Part shown: positions 21,794 to 30,462 of the stretch, piece after piece
How positions within the stretch are numbered: position 1 is the stretch's first letter
Layout of the letters: every line of letters begins with the position of its first letter
Source: an uncultured Lachnospiraceae bacterium
GTDB taxonomy: Bacteria; Bacillota; Clostridia; Lachnospirales; Lachnospiraceae
DNA: 64,000 nt
Assembly: GCA_910577015.1 (NCBI GenBank)
Contig: CAJTKU010000003.1
Location: 124,001 to 188,000, forward strand
Direction of reading: 5' to 3'
The notes under the pieces: generated by a model
What the model saw: the letters and a program-made list of their open reading frames with translations, nothing else
Databases searched by the model: none
Told to the model about the DNA's origin: nothing
Position numbers and translations under genes: made by a program

Positions 21794-22627
21794 ATGGCGT
21801 TTATTCAAATGAATCTTATGTCAAAGTCATTGATGAGAATGGTTCCTGTCAATGTCATATTGCCTGTGGACAAATTGGTTTTCCCCGGAATGCCAGTACG
21901 TGAGGACAAGCCATATAAAACGCTGTATCTGCTTCATGGTGTATTTGGAAATTACACGGACTGGGTGAACGGAAGCAGGATTCAGAGATATGCAGAGGAA
22001 CATGACCTTGTAGTGGTAATGCCTTCAGGTGACAATGCATTTTATTTGGACCAGCCGTCAGGCCAGAATTTTTATGGTGAGTTTATCGGACGGGAATTGG
22101 TAGAATTGACGCGGAAGATGTTTCCTTTGTCACATAAAAGGGAAGATACCTATATTGGCGGGCTTTCCATGGGTGGCTTCGGAGCGATTCGAAATGGCTT
22201 TAAGTATCATGAAACTTTTGGTGCAGTTGTGGCCTTGTCAGCAGCATTGATTGTGGACGGGCTTCAAAGCAGGACAAACGATACGCCGTTTTTTCTGGAA
22301 GGAAAGGATTATGCGGAGGCTTGTTTCGGTGACTTGAATAAAGTGTTGGAAAGCGATAAAAATCCCAAGTATCTTGTAGAGCAGATGAGAAGGGAAGGAG
22401 TTGAACCGCCTTCCGTATATATGGCATGCGGCGAAGAAGACCATTTGCTTGATGTAAATAAAGATTTTGCCCGATTTTTACAAGAGCATGGAGTAGATGT
22501 GTTATTTGAGGTAGGACCGGGAAACCATGAATGGGATTTTTGGGATACATATATCAGAAGAGGAATTGAATGGTTGCCACTGGAAAACAACGGCTTGGGA
22601 GTGAACAGTGGAAATGTGGGAATTTAG
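21794..22627 (+). CDS. Esterase D/FrmB-like alpha/beta hydrolase
   Basis: A 277-residue cytosolic alpha/beta hydrolase of the esterase D (S-formylglutathione hydrolase, tributyrin esterase) family. The nucleophile elbow GLSMGG places Ser125, with Asp216 in CGEEDH and His245 in GPGNHEWDFW completing the triad; LLHGVFGNYTDW forms the oxyanion region. No signal peptide is seen. These enzymes hydrolyse short-chain esters such as acetylated sugars; the exact substrate cannot be read here. Start ATG follows AGGAGGAAATAGT. It stands alone between the array and guaA. Confidence 0.85.
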   Translation: MAFIQMNLMSKSLMRMVPVNVILPVDKLVFPGMPVREDKPYKTLYLLHGVFGNYTDWVNGSRIQRYAEEHDLVVVMPSGDNAFYLDQPSGQNFYGEFIGRELVELTRKMFPLSHKREDTYIGGLSMGGFGAIRNGFKYHETFGAVVALSAALIVDGLQSRTNDTPFFLEGKDYAEACFGDLNKVLESDKNPKYLVEQMRREGVEPPSVYMACGEEDHLLDVNKDFARFLQEHGVDVLFEVGPGNHEWDFWDTYIRRGIEWLPLENNGLGVNSGNVGI

Positions 22628-22697
22628 GAAAAACGCCTTGTAAACCATGTAAGTGTATCTTATAATAATAGAAGCTATGACAAGGAGGAGAAAATCG

Positions 22698-24242
22698 GTG
22701 GTTCAGGAAAAAGTTATTGTCATTGATTTTGGAGGTCAGTATAATCAGTTGGTTGCAAGGCGCGTCAGGGAATGCAATGTTTATTGCGAAATATATTCCT
22801 ACAAAACAGACATAGCCCAGATAAAGGAGATGAATCCCAAAGGAATTATCCTTACAGGCGGTCCCAATAGCTGCTATGAGGACAATGCTCCGTCTTATTC
22901 CAAGGAACTTTTTGAATTAGGAATACCTGTATTGGGACTGTGCTATGGTGCGCAGCTGATGATGCTTTTGCTGGGCGGTAAAGTTGAAAAGGCACCCGTC
23001 CGAGAGTACGGAAAAACAGAAGTGATGATAGACACGAAGTCTCCTTTATTTGCAGAGGTAAATTCTACTACTATTTGCTGGATGAGCCATTTTGATTATA
23101 TTTCCCGGATAGCCCCCGATTTTAACGTGACAGCCCATACGGCAGATTGTCCTGTAGCGGCAGCTGAAAATAAAGAAAAAGGGTTATTTGCCATTCAATT
23201 TCATCCGGAAGTGTTACATACGGTGGAAGGAACCAAGATTCTTTACAATTTTGTAAGGGGTATTTGCGGCTGTGCCGGTACCTGGAGGATGGATTCTTTT
23301 GTGGAAAATTCCATTCAGGAAATAAGGCAGAAAGTGGGGAGCGGTAAGGTTTTGTGTGCTTTATCCGGGGGTGTTGATTCTTCTGTGGCGGCGGTAATGC
23401 TGGCAAAGGCAATAGGGGACCAGTTGACCTGCGTATTTGTAGACCATGGCCTCCTCCGCAAAAATGAAGGTGATGAAGTAGAAGAAGTTTTCGGGCCAAA
23501 CGGTCCTTATGAATTGCATTTCGTCCGTGTCAACGCCCAAGAACGTTTTTATGAAAAACTTGCAGGAGTGACGGAACCTGAGAAAAAGCGCAAGATTATT
23601 GGAGAAGAGTTTATTCGTGTTTTTGAAGAAGAAGCCAAAAAAATCGGGGCGGTAGATTTTCTGGTTCAAGGCACAATTTATCCGGATGTTGTGGAAAGCG
23701 GTCTTGGAGGAGAATCAGCGGTCATCAAATCACACCACAATGTGGGAGGATTGCCGGATTGTGTGGATTTTAAAGAAATCATTGAACCGTTACGTAACCT
23801 GTTTAAAGATGAGGTCAGAAAGGCCGGGCTGGAACTGGGCATTCCCGAAAAGCTGGTATTCAGGCAGCCATTTCCCGGACCTGGGCTTGGCATTCGCATT
23901 ATCGGTGAAGTTACGGCAGAAAAAGTGCGGATTGTTCAAGATGCAGATGCAATTTATCGTGAGGAAATTGCAAAAGCAGGATTGGACAGAATCATTGGCC
24001 AGTATTTTGCAGCATTGACCAACATGCGCTCTGTAGGAGTCATGGGTGATGAAAGAACCTATGATTATGCGGTTGCACTTCGCGCAGTCAACACTGTTGA
24101 TTTCATGACTGCCGAAAGCGCAGAAATTCCATTTGCGGTGCTGCAAACAGTCATGAGCCGTATTATTAACGAGGTGCGTGGAGTAAATAGGGTGTTTTAT
24201 GATTTGACGAGTAAGCCGCCTGGGACGATTGAGTTCGAATAA
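22698..24242 (+). CDS. guaA: GMP synthase (glutamine-hydrolysing)
   Basis: A 514-residue GuaA that converts XMP to GMP using glutamine and ATP. The N-terminal class I glutaminase has Cys82 in GLCYGAQ and the FHPE histidine-glutamate pair. The ATP-pyrophosphatase loop LSGGVDSS lies near residue 225, and the C-terminus ends [11 protein letters not shown] 22698 is chosen because AGGAGG (22683-22688) lies nine bases upstream and it gives normal length; the longer reading from 22653 would bury the ribosome binding site. Its last codons are the attachment core of the downstream integrated element, which has replaced the original end GAG TTC GAG TAG with GAG TTC GAA TAA. Confidence 0.96.
   Translation: MVQEKVIVIDFGGQYNQLVARRVRECNVYCEIYSYKTDIAQIKEMNPKGIILTGGPNSCYEDNAPSYSKELFELGIPVLGLCYGAQLMMLLLGGKVEKAPVREYGKTEVMIDTKSPLFAEVNSTTICWMSHFDYISRIAPDFNVTAHTADCPVAAAENKEKGLFAIQFHPEVLHTVEGTKILYNFVRGICGCAGTWRMDSFVENSIQEIRQKVGSGKVLCALSGGVDSSVAAVMLAKAIGDQLTCVFVDHGLLRKNEGDEVEEVFGPNGPYELHFVRVNAQERFYEKLAGVTEPEKKRKIIGEEFIRVFEEEAKKIGAVDFLVQGTIYPDVVESGLGGESAVIKSHHNVGGLPDCVDFKEIIEPLRNLFKDEVRKAGLELGIPEKLVFRQPFPGPGLGIRIIGEVTAEKVRIVQDADAIYREEIAKAGLDRIIGQYFAALTNMRSVGVMGDERTYDYAVALRAVNTVDFMTAESAEIPFAVLQTVMSRIINEVRGVNRVFYDLTSKPPGTIEFE
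24231..24242 (+). other. Left attachment core (attL) in guaA 3' end
   Basis: GAGTTCGAATAA encodes the last residues Glu-Phe-Glu and stop of guaA. A matching core, GAGTTCGAGTAG, lies at 33262-33273 and also reads Glu-Phe-Glu-stop. The integrase gene sits directly inside this end. Confidence 0.75.
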
Positions 24243-24248
24243 GGTCAA

Positions 24249-24296
24249 GAAAACCGCTAGAGCCTGTAAAATCAAGGGTTCTAGCGGTTTTATAAT
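24249..24296 (+). terminator. Terminator between guaA and integrase
   Basis: AAACCGCTAGAGCC and GGTTCTAGCGGTTT form a long stem with A-rich and T-rich flanks on both sides, so it may serve guaA and the convergent integrase. Confidence 0.8.
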
Positions 24297-24301
24297 GTTT
24301 A

Positions 24302-24321
24302 ACCGTACTGAAAACGTACTA
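24302..24321 (+). repeat. Arm-type integrase site, left end
   Basis: ACCGTAC followed by three bases and AAACGTACTA; 17 of 20 bases match the tract at 33141-33160 in the same orientation. Both lie inside the element near its cores, as arm sites of tyrosine integrases do. Confidence 0.6.
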
Positions 24322-25392
24322 TTTATTCAATTCCTGTAATTTATCCGCTACAAGGTTATGTTTGTTCGGGTACAGGTGGGAATAAGTTTGTAGCGTGGTC
24401 TGTATCTTCTCATGCCCCAACCGTTCAGAGATAAGCAGAGGGGGAAAGCCCTGTTCTATCAATAGGCTTGCGTGTGAGTGTCTTATATCATGCACTCTGA
24501 TTTTCTTCACACCTGATTTTTGGCAGCCCCTACGCATTTCATGGTCAAGGTAGGATTTTGTGACCGGGAATAGCCTTTCCTTTGGCTTGTAGTCATATAA
24601 ATGCGTCACATAGTCCTGAACCATTTCACAGATGAAGTCGGGCAGCGTGATTGTTCGTTTGCTTTTGGGGGTCTTGGGGGTCAGAATCAAATCTTCCCCA
24701 TTTAGCCGGGTGAAGTTCTTGCTGATGCTGACGGTCTTTGCGGTGAAATCAAAATCATTCAGTGTCAGGGCAAGCAGTTCCCCGGAACGCATACCAGTCC
24801 AAAAGAGCAGTTCAAACATGACCTTGGAAAGAAGTTTATCCTCTATGGCGGGGATGAATTGCTTAAATTCTTCCAGTGTCCAAAACTTCATTGATTCGGC
24901 GTGGCTTTTCCCCATGCTGCCACATACAACAACCGGGTTTTCAGGAAGCTTGTAATATTTCCGGGCATAGTTCATAATTGCCGATAACTGGTTGTTGACC
25001 GTTTTCAGGTAAGTTTGTGAATAAGGATTCCCTTCTTCATCCCGGTATGAAATCAGTTCATTTTGCCATTTCCTAACGGTGGTTGCATCTATGGTATTTA
25101 GTGGCATATCCTTGAAATATGGGAGTATTTTCAGGTTGATGATATACTTCTTGTTGTCAAGGGTGGTCGGTTTCAATCTGCTTTGGCAGTCCTCTAAATA
25201 AAGTTCAATCAGACTGCTGAACAGCATTGAACAGTCAGCTTTTGACTTCCTGATAAATTCCCTTTCGTATTCCTTGGCTTCTCTTTGGGTCTTGAATCCC
25301 TCTTTTTTCTTCTGCTTTCGCTTACCAGTCCAGTCCTGATAATAGAATTTGCAGTACCATGTGCCACGCTTTTCATCTTTGTATGTTGGCAT
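24319..25392 (-). CDS. int: Tyrosine recombinase (integrase)
   Basis: A 357-residue phage-type integrase. It has an N-terminal arm-binding domain (GTWYCKFYYQDWTGKRKQ), a core-binding SAM-like domain around 60-160 and a catalytic domain with Arg in TGMRSGE, Lys in TPKSKRT, HDIRHSH, LGHE and the nucleophile Tyr in LQTYSHLY. It inserts and, with an excisionase, removes the element at the guaA end. It is transcribed towards guaA and its stop overlaps the arm-type site, a common layout for elements at the 3' end of guaA. All catalytic residues are present. Confidence 0.94.
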   Translation of the reverse strand: MPTYKDEKRGTWYCKFYYQDWTGKRKQKKKEGFKTQREAKEYEREFIRKSKADCSMLFSSLIELYLEDCQSRLKPTTLDNKKYIINLKILPYFKDMPLNTIDATTVRKWQNELISYRDEEGNPYSQTYLKTVNNQLSAIMNYARKYYKLPENPVVVCGSMGKSHAESMKFWTLEEFKQFIPAIEDKLLSKVMFELLFWTGMRSGELLALTLNDFDFTAKTVSISKNFTRLNGEDLILTPKTPKSKRTITLPDFICEMVQDYVTHLYDYKPKERLFPVTKSYLDHEMRRGCQKSGVKKIRVHDIRHSHASLLIEQGFPPLLISERLGHEKIQTTLQTYSHLYPNKHNLVADKLQELNK

Positions 25393-25506
25393 AAAATAAG
25401 CACTTCCTTTCTAAAAAATGGTGCATTTAACAAAGGAATGTGCTATACTGTATTTGTCTTGGAAGTATCGCATATTCCTTTATAGGTTTATGGGTTACAT
25501 CTATTC

Positions 25507-25540
25507 AAAACCGTTCCGGCTGCAACCGGGGCGGTTTTTA
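25507..25540 (-). terminator. Terminator-like hairpin after the repressor gene
   Basis: Read on the minus strand, AACCGCCCCGG pairs with CCGGAACGGTT, followed by TTG. It separates the repressor from the integrase; T-rich flanks on both strands allow either direction. Confidence 0.5.
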
Positions 25541-25544
25541 AGTA

Positions 25545-25988
25545 TTATTGATTATGATTTCCATCGTTCATGTATTTGCTGATTCTCAAATCAATGTTTT
25601 CTATTGTGGTACGCTCTAGGGTGTCCATTTCTTCATTACTGATATAGACATCTATATCGGAATCTTTGACATGAATGACCCATTTATCATTATAGGGGCT
25701 TTCGTGTACCTCATATCCCAAAATACCTAAATATTCTTTAAATGAGATTGCTTTTTCTATTGAATCTTCAACCACATCTAAATAGTCAGATATTCCCATT
25801 AAATCAGCAACCCTTACTTCTAGTACAGTTGCTATTTTGTTCAGAACATCTAAAGGAATTGTGACAAGCCCCTTTTCATATTTCCTAATAGAACTTTCAG
25901 TTTTACCTATTTTGTCGGCAAGTTCTTGTTGTGTGAATTTTCCTTTTCGATATTTTTTTATGTTCATGCCGATTTTATTATCATCCAA
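25545..25988 (-). CDS. XRE-family repressor (CI-like)
   Basis: An N-terminal Cro/C1 helix-turn-helix (FTQQELADKIGKTESSIRKYEKG) is followed by an acidic C-terminal domain without protease residues, about 147 residues in all. It is transcribed away from the Cro-like gene across a region with three copies of a CGACAATT motif, the classic layout of a lysogeny switch. The TTG start at 25988 has AAAGGTGG eight bases upstream; an ATG at 25967 is possible. It probably silences the element. It is not a LexA-type self-cleaving repressor, so induction must work otherwise. Confidence 0.82.
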   Translation of the reverse strand: MDDNKIGMNIKKYRKGKFTQQELADKIGKTESSIRKYEKGLVTIPLDVLNKIATVLEVRVADLMGISDYLDVVEDSIEKAISFKEYLGILGYEVHESPYNDKWVIHVKDSDIDVYISNEEMDTLERTTIENIDLRISKYMNDGNHNQ

Positions 25989-26025
25989 GCCTTTCACCAC
26001 CTTTCATATATAGATATTATCACAA

Positions 26026-26119
26026 CCGACAATTTAATTCAAGGTAAATTTAAAAAACTTATTGACAACGACAATTAAAAGACGTATAATGACAATACAA
26101 GCGGTAATTAAATTGTCGG
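26026..26119. promoter_or_regulatory. Switch region: operators and rightward promoter
   Basis: CCGACAATTTAATT (26026-26039) is the exact inverse of AATTAAATTGTCGG (26106-26119). A third copy, CGACAATTAAA, lies at 26069-26079. Between them is a near-perfect promoter: TTGACA (26062-26067), 17 bases, TATAAT (26085-26090), reading right. The middle operator lies in the promoter spacer, so repressor bound there would block the rightward genes. Confidence 0.8.
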
Positions 26120-26134
26120 AAAGAGGTGAAATAA

Positions 26135-26344
26135 GTGAAAATCGACAAAATGAAAATTGATGTTGCTATGGCAAACAAGGGATATTCTGCAAAGGAATTA
26201 TCTGAAAAATGTGGCGTATCTCAAATTACTATTGCAAGACTTAAAAGAGGGGTACAGAAAGCAAGACCTGAAACAATCGGCAAGATTGCCAAGGCGTTGA
26301 ACGTGCCTGTTGAAAGTCTGATTGATATGGAAGGCGGTGATTAA
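26135..26344 (+). CDS. Cro-like XRE-family protein
   Basis: A 69-residue single-domain helix-turn-helix protein (GYSAKELSEKCGVSQITIARL) starting at GTG 26135 after AGAGGTG. It faces the CI-like repressor gene across the operators. By position it is the Cro-like counterpart that favours the induced state. Its stop overlaps the start region of the next gene, so the two form an operon. Confidence 0.8.
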   Translation: MKIDKMKIDVAMANKGYSAKELSEKCGVSQITIARLKRGVQKARPETIGKIAKALNVPVESLIDMEGGD

Positions 26345-26527
26345 ATGGCAGCAGTACAGGAACAGAAATTTTTGACCGCTGATGATGTGGCTAAGATGAT
26401 GAACATTTCCAAATCAACCGCTTACAGGGTAATCAAGCAGTTAAATGATGAACTGAATAAACAGGGAAAAATCATCATTCATGGCAAAATCAGCAGACGG
26501 TACTTTGAAGAAAAAGTTTATTACTGA
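26345..26527 (+). CDS. Small helix-turn-helix protein, excisionase-like
   Basis: 60 residues with one winged helix-turn-helix of the excisionase/HTH-17 type (FLTADDVAKMMNISKSTAYRVIKQL). The ATG follows the previous stop directly. Proteins of this kind are directionality factors for the integrase or small transcription regulators; either is possible. It lies just before the structured replication-origin candidate. Confidence 0.7.
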   Translation: MAAVQEQKFLTADDVAKMMNISKSTAYRVIKQLNDELNKQGKIIIHGKISRRYFEEKVYY

Positions 26528-26531
26528 TTCG

Positions 26532-26802
26532 TGTACTTGTAGCAGCCTTTTTATAAAATTTGTGTGTTTGGTGTCGGTCAACAAGTTTTGTTCATTTTTA
26601 AGGGGAAAATGTTCAGCGGTTCAGGGTGAAGCAACGCTTTAAAAATCCCCTTGTCGGACAGCAAGTTTTCAGGCTTTAGTGTGAAACCTGATAAGGGGCG
26701 GTTCTCCCTGACATTTAAGTGAACAGGCGGGAAGTATGGAAACCGCTTGATAAATTCATACCCAACACACACAATTTTTATAAAAGGGCTGCTATCGGTA
26801 CA
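26532..26802. repeat. Long inverted repeat, origin or MITE candidate
   Basis: About 42 bases at the left (from 26532; core AGCAGCCTTTTTATAAAATT) are repeated in inverse at the right (to 26802; core AATTTTTATAAAAGGGCTGCT split by one base change). Inside are two direct copies of TGTCGGWCARCAAGTTTT (starting near 26573 and 26652) and several AAGGGG/CCCCTT pairs. It fills the gene-free gap before the primase gene. A replication origin, a folded RNA or a small transposable repeat are all possible. Confidence 0.6.
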
Positions 26803-26879
26803 GGTGTTGCAGCACCTAAGAAGATGTAACCCAAGACAACCAGAATCAAGGAATATGTGTTAGAACGTATAGAAAATTT

Positions 26880-28814
26880 ATGAGAAAGGAAGTGAGAAGA
26901 AAGGTGATAGATTTTGACGAAACAGGGCTTTACAAAGGCTTTGTGAAGAATCAGAAAGGCAAGAAATTCCCCGGCAGGAATCCACAGCTTTTGACTTTGC
27001 CGGAAGTGGATGTTTTTGACAGCTTCAGCGGTGTCATGTACCCCAATGTTGTATTGATAGATGCGGACGAAGAACCTTACAATGAGATTTTGCAGAGTAT
27101 CATTAAAGGGGAAGGATTGGCTTGTTATATGACTGACAGGGAAGGCGGTAGGGGTGTCCATGCCCTGATGATTAACAGCAACACCTCATTGAAAAAAGCT
27201 GATAAGGTGATGCTTGCCTGTGGTGTCGTGGTAGACTTCCATCCTGGGTATTCGTTGCCGGGGGAGTGTTTAAAGTTTAACGGTGTAGAGCGTACACCAA
27301 TCTATAATAAACAGCCATATCAGGAACTACCAAAGTATTTTACACCGCTACCGAAGTGCAATATTGATTTTGCAAATATGGGTGAGGGTGACGGCAGGAA
27401 CAGCACATTGTACGCTTATATCCTGTCTTTGCAGAATGCCGGACTTGATGAAGCTGACATTAAGGACACAATCAGGATAATCAATCAGTATGTGCTTGCT
27501 GAACCACTAGAAGAAAAGGAACTGGATGTAATTTTGAGGGATGAAGCATTTAAAAAGTCTGTTTTCTTCCCAAAGAATAAGTTTTCACATGATAAATTTG
27601 CAGAGCATATCAGGATGCAGTACCATGTGAAAAAAATCAATGGTCAGCTTCACATTTATGAGGGCGGTATTTATGTACCCGGCTATGATGCGATTGAAAG
27701 GGCAATGGTGGGTGAAATATCTTCCCTGACCTCTAACCAAAGAAATGAAGTGCTGAAATATCTGAATGTGGTGTGTGTTGAGGAAGAACGAACCGCAGAC
27801 CTGAATTTGATAGCGTTTAAGAATGGGGTGTATAACCTTAACACAGACAGTTTAGAGCAGTTTAGTCCGCAACACATAATTACAAATAAGATACCTTGGG
27901 ATTATAATCCTGATGCAAAATCGGAATTGGTTAACAGTGTACTTGATAAATTATCATGTGGTGATGCAGACATACGGCATTCACTGGAAGAAGTTGCCGG
28001 GGCTTGCCTTTATCGGTCTGCTGCCATTGGTGGCGGTATAGCTGCTATTTTGGTAGGTGAAAAGCACAACGGAAAAAGCACCTATATTCATATGGTGGAA
28101 AGTATGCTTGGAAAAGACAATTATTCCGCTGCTGATATGGGTACTCTTGGGAACAGGTTTATTACAATCACGCTATACGGTATGTTGGCAAATATCGGTG
28201 ATGATATATCAAATGGATATATTGCGGATGCTTCTATTTTCAAGAAACTGGTCACTGGTGAGAAAGTCCAGGCAGAGGAAAAGGGCAGACCGCCGATTAA
28301 CTTTACATCCTATGCAATGCACATTTATTCAGCGAATGACATACCGCATATGAAAGACCCTACCGGGGCAGCACTTCGAAGATTGCTATTTATCCCCCTG
28401 AATGGGAAATTTACAAAAGATACCTCTGGTTATGACCCTTTTATCAGGTACAAACTGGAACAGCCGGAGCATATGGAATATTTTATACAATGTGCTTTGG
28501 ATGGTCTTGCTGATGTATTGGAGAATAAGGCTTTTACAGTTCCGGCAAAGTCAGAGCAGCAGAAGGAAAGCTATGAGAAGGAAAACAACCCTATTCTTGC
28601 ATTTATTGATGATATAGGTAAGGAAAGTATCATCAATGAACCGACTGCTGATGTGTATAAGCGGTATCAGGTATTTTGTGCTGAAAACGGTTTTCAGCCG
28701 GGAAGTAACCTGACCTTTTCAAAGAGCATCAACAGGGTATTGGGTACAAAAACCATTGATAGTCATATTGGAAAAGGCAAGGGAAGAAAAACAATTAGAA
28801 TTTTTACAGAATAA
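26880..28814 (+). CDS. Primase-helicase (D5/P4-type)
   Basis: A 644-residue replication protein of the phage/plasmid primase family. The N-terminal part carries primase-like features (LIDADEEPYNEIL and YMTDREGGRGVHAL), followed by a PriCT-like linker. The C-terminal superfamily 3 helicase has Walker A GEKHNGKST, Walker B LANIGDDIS, and the YSANDIPHMKDPTGAALRR sensor region. It should open the element's origin and prime replication. ATG 26880 is used, but GTG at the IDFDETG segment is possible. Structured repeats lie both before and after the gene. Confidence 0.9.
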   Translation: MRKEVRRKVIDFDETGLYKGFVKNQKGKKFPGRNPQLLTLPEVDVFDSFSGVMYPNVVLIDADEEPYNEILQSIIKGEGLACYMTDREGGRGVHALMINSNTSLKKADKVMLACGVVVDFHPGYSLPGECLKFNGVERTPIYNKQPYQELPKYFTPLPKCNIDFANMGEGDGRNSTLYAYILSLQNAGLDEADIKDTIRIINQYVLAEPLEEKELDVILRDEAFKKSVFFPKNKFSHDKFAEHIRMQYHVKKINGQLHIYEGGIYVPGYDAIERAMVGEISSLTSNQRNEVLKYLNVVCVEEERTADLNLIAFKNGVYNLNTDSLEQFSPQHIITNKIPWDYNPDAKSELVNSVLDKLSCGDADIRHSLEEVAGACLYRSAAIGGGIAAILVGEKHNGKSTYIHMVESMLGKDNYSAADMGTLGNRFITITLYGMLANIGDDISNGYIADASIFKKLVTGEKVQAEEKGRPPINFTSYAMHIYSANDIPHMKDPTGAALRRLLFIPLNGKFTKDTSGYDPFIRYKLEQPEHMEYFIQCALDGLADVLENKAFTVPAKSEQQKESYEKENNPILAFIDDIGKESIINEPTADVYKRYQVFCAENGFQPGSNLTFSKSINRVLGTKTIDSHIGKGKGRKTIRIFTE

Positions 28815-28999
28815 TGGCGGTGTTGGCGTAGTTGTGGCGTAGATTATTGGCGTACTAAAAATATAACAAAAATAAGGCGTGGCGGTGTTGGCGTAGTTGT
28901 TTTTAACTTCTTAATATAAATTTTTTTATGATATGTTACAAAAGTTGAAAATATAAGAGTAATATAATTTTCCTTTTGTACTTCGCCAACTATGCCAAC
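28815..28999. repeat. Iteron-like repeats after the primase gene
   Basis: A 21-base unit with TGGCGGTGTTGGCGTAGTTG is present twice (28815-28835 and 28880-28900). Further TTGGCGTA copies lie between them and an inverted relative (GCCAACTATGCCAAC) near 28985. Spaced short repeats next to a primase gene suggest origin iterons. Confidence 0.6.
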
Positions 29000-29011
29000 T
29001 TAGAAAGGCAG

Positions 29012-29191
29012 GTGAAAAAATATGGCGTGGTGTGTCCAATAACAAAATCTGATTGTTGGGATGAATGTGCATGGTTTGCAGAAGGGCAATGTGCTTTTGC
29101 AAGGCTGCATGACATATCAGATTCTTTAGATGAAATTCAGGACAGGTTGACGGAACTTGATGATACTATAACTAATAAAGATTTTTCATAG
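29012..29191 (+). CDS. Small cysteine-rich protein
   Basis: A 59-residue protein with four cysteines spaced as in a small zinc-binding knuckle (CPITKSDCWDECAWF followed by GQC) and an acidic helical tail. GTG 29012 after AAAGGCAG is preferred to an upstream TTG at 28976, which would run through the inverted iteron. Function is not recognised. It belongs to the element's early small-gene group. Confidence 0.55.
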   Translation: MKKYGVVCPITKSDCWDECAWFAEGQCAFARLHDISDSLDEIQDRLTELDDTITNKDFS

Positions 29192-29215
29192 TAGAAAGGG
29201 AACAGGTGACAGATT

Positions 29216-29521
29216 ATGAAATCAATGTATGAACAGAAGAAAGAAATTTTTGCCCGCCATGCAGATATTGAAGATGGTAAGTACATATCAAAAGAAAAGG
29301 CGGTGCAGCTTTTAGGCAAAGATGCGGTGCGATATGCCATCAATGCAGTTAGAGGGTATTCCAATATGGCAGCTTACCGAAACTTTTGTGATGGTGTTGA
29401 GGTACTGACGTTTGACGGTTTTTTAAATGCGTTCAGCTTCTTTCACATGATGGAGATTAAGAAAGGGCTTTACAACGCATGGCAGACCCCGGATTATTTA
29501 GGTAGACCTGAATTTGCATAG
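29216..29521 (+). CDS. Hypothetical protein of the satellite
   Basis: 101 residues, soluble, mixed helix, starting at ATG after AGGTGAC. No family is recognised. The segment AVRYAINAVRGYSNMAAYRN and an aromatic C-terminus (YNAWQTPDYLG) are its only notable parts. It is read in the same direction as the primase, and its small size and position suggest an accessory replication or regulatory role, which is only inference. Confidence 0.6.
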   Translation: MKSMYEQKKEIFARHADIEDGKYISKEKAVQLLGKDAVRYAINAVRGYSNMAAYRNFCDGVEVLTFDGFLNAFSFFHMMEIKKGLYNAWQTPDYLGRPEFA

Positions 29522-29538
29522 AAAGGGGGATAAGGATA

Positions 29539-29799
29539 ATGAACGAACTTACATACACATTGATTGACAGAATAGATTCTGAATTATGCGAACTGGAAAT
29601 GGTACAGAAGTTATTAACAAATCGTACTTTTGCCAATTATGAAAAAATTGGTGATGAAAGTGTGGATATAATTGCTTTCAGAGAAGAAGCCGCTGGAGTG
29701 TGGGCGTTGTCTGAATTGATTTTGAAGCAGATGACGCATATCAGGAAAGGCTTGCAGCCTTTGTTAAAAAATGCCCCTGAACAATCTGCAAAAGACTGA
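29539..29799 (+). CDS. Hypothetical helical protein of the satellite
   Basis: 86 residues, mostly helical and acidic at the N-terminus, with ribosome binding site AAAGGGGG. It follows the previous gene by 17 bases. No domain is recognised. It is the last gene before the first copy of the 23-base palindromic repeat. Confidence 0.6.
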   Translation: MNELTYTLIDRIDSELCELEMVQKLLTNRTFANYEKIGDESVDIIAFREEAAGVWALSELILKQMTHIRKGLQPLLKNAPEQSAKD

Positions 29800-29891
29800 A
29801 CCGGGGCTTGCCACATGGTAAACATATGACCTCAACAATCACAGTTTATCATGTGGGAGTGCATTTTATCAAGTATCAATTTAAAATACGC

Positions 29892-29914
29892 ATATGACCG
29901 TTATATGAGGTCAG
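29892..29914 (+). repeat. Palindromic 23-base repeat, copy 1
   Basis: ATATGAC-N-GTTATAT followed by GAGGTCAG. The second copy at 33045-33067 differs only at the central base N. A nearby TGACCTCA (29827-29834) is the inverse of TGAGGTCA. The two copies bracket the capsid module, so operator or recombination roles are both possible. Confidence 0.6.
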
Positions 29915-29928
29915 AGAGGTAAACAGAA

Positions 29929-30024
29929 ATGAATTACAGGGAAAAGATTTTAAAGTTATTAGATAAAGCATCGGAAACACAGCTTTATTGCTTATATCGG
30001 CTTATCAAGGCATACATTGATTAG
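29929..30024 (+). CDS. Short ORF, 31 residues
   Basis: ATG 29929 opens a 31-residue frame (MNYREKILKLLDKASETQL and further) ending TAG 30022-30024, which could form one amphipathic helix. It lies 15 bases after the palindromic repeat. A purine-rich GAGAGG lies upstream. No family is recognised, and the reading as a real gene rests on spacing alone. Confidence 0.4.
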   Translation: MNYREKILKLLDKASETQLYCLYRLIKAYID

Positions 30025-30042
30025 TTTTGGAGGTGATACAGT

Positions 30043-30210
30043 ATGAAGATTAGAGTGACATATACAGAGAATGAAAAGGGCAAGAAAGCACAGCATGAAG
30101 CCGCAGTAAAAAGCCTGTTTCCTGATACGAAAGTGCGTGAAACTGCACCAAAAGACGGCTTTTTGCATACGGTTTTGACCGTTCCAATGTCGCAGAAAAC
30201 CACAAAATAA
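30043..30210 (+). CDS. Small basic protein, 55 residues
   Basis: Starts at ATG 30043 with a strong GGAGGTGATACAGT site and ends at TAA 30208-30210. The sequence begins MKIRVTYTENEKGKKAQ and has a basic, beta-rich look. It is not recognised. It is followed within a dozen bases by the late-type promoter at 30222. Confidence 0.55.
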   Translation: MKIRVTYTENEKGKKAQHEAAVKSLFPDTKVRETAPKDGFLHTVLTVPMSQKTTK

Positions 30211-30221
30211 GCGGTTTTTCA

Positions 30222-30250
30222 TTGACTACACCCCCTATATGTGGTAAAAT
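30222..30250 (+). promoter_or_regulatory. Promoter of the capsid module
   Basis: TTGACT (30222-30227), 17 bases, TAAAAT (30245-30250). It drives a long leader before the scaffold gene. Confidence 0.75.
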
Positions 30251-30259
30251 AAATGCTAG

Positions 30260-30462
30260 AATGAATACGGCATGAGTACCGCACCACCTTTTTATAAGGT
30301 TTCCTCATTCTTTCAAATACGTTTTTGGGTGGTGTTAGTCTTAGTAGTTTGGCATAGCTATAAAGGCATGGGAATAACTGATAATTTCAGTTATTACTCA
30401 TGCCTTTTTCATTTGGCAATATTCAGCCCACTTCGGGCGTTAAAAGAAGGGAGAATTTAATC
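30260..30462 (+). promoter_or_regulatory. Structured 5' leader with attenuator-like hairpin
   Basis: The roughly 200-base leader of the scaffold gene contains CACCACC (30282-30288) able to pair with GGTGGTG (30328-30334). A strong hairpin with GGCATG and CATGCC arms ends in TTTTTC (30362-30409), and a small GCCC/GGGC hairpin lies near 30425-30440. The middle hairpin looks like a terminator placed before the capsid genes, so transcription may be attenuated unless an antiterminator acts. Confidence 0.6.
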
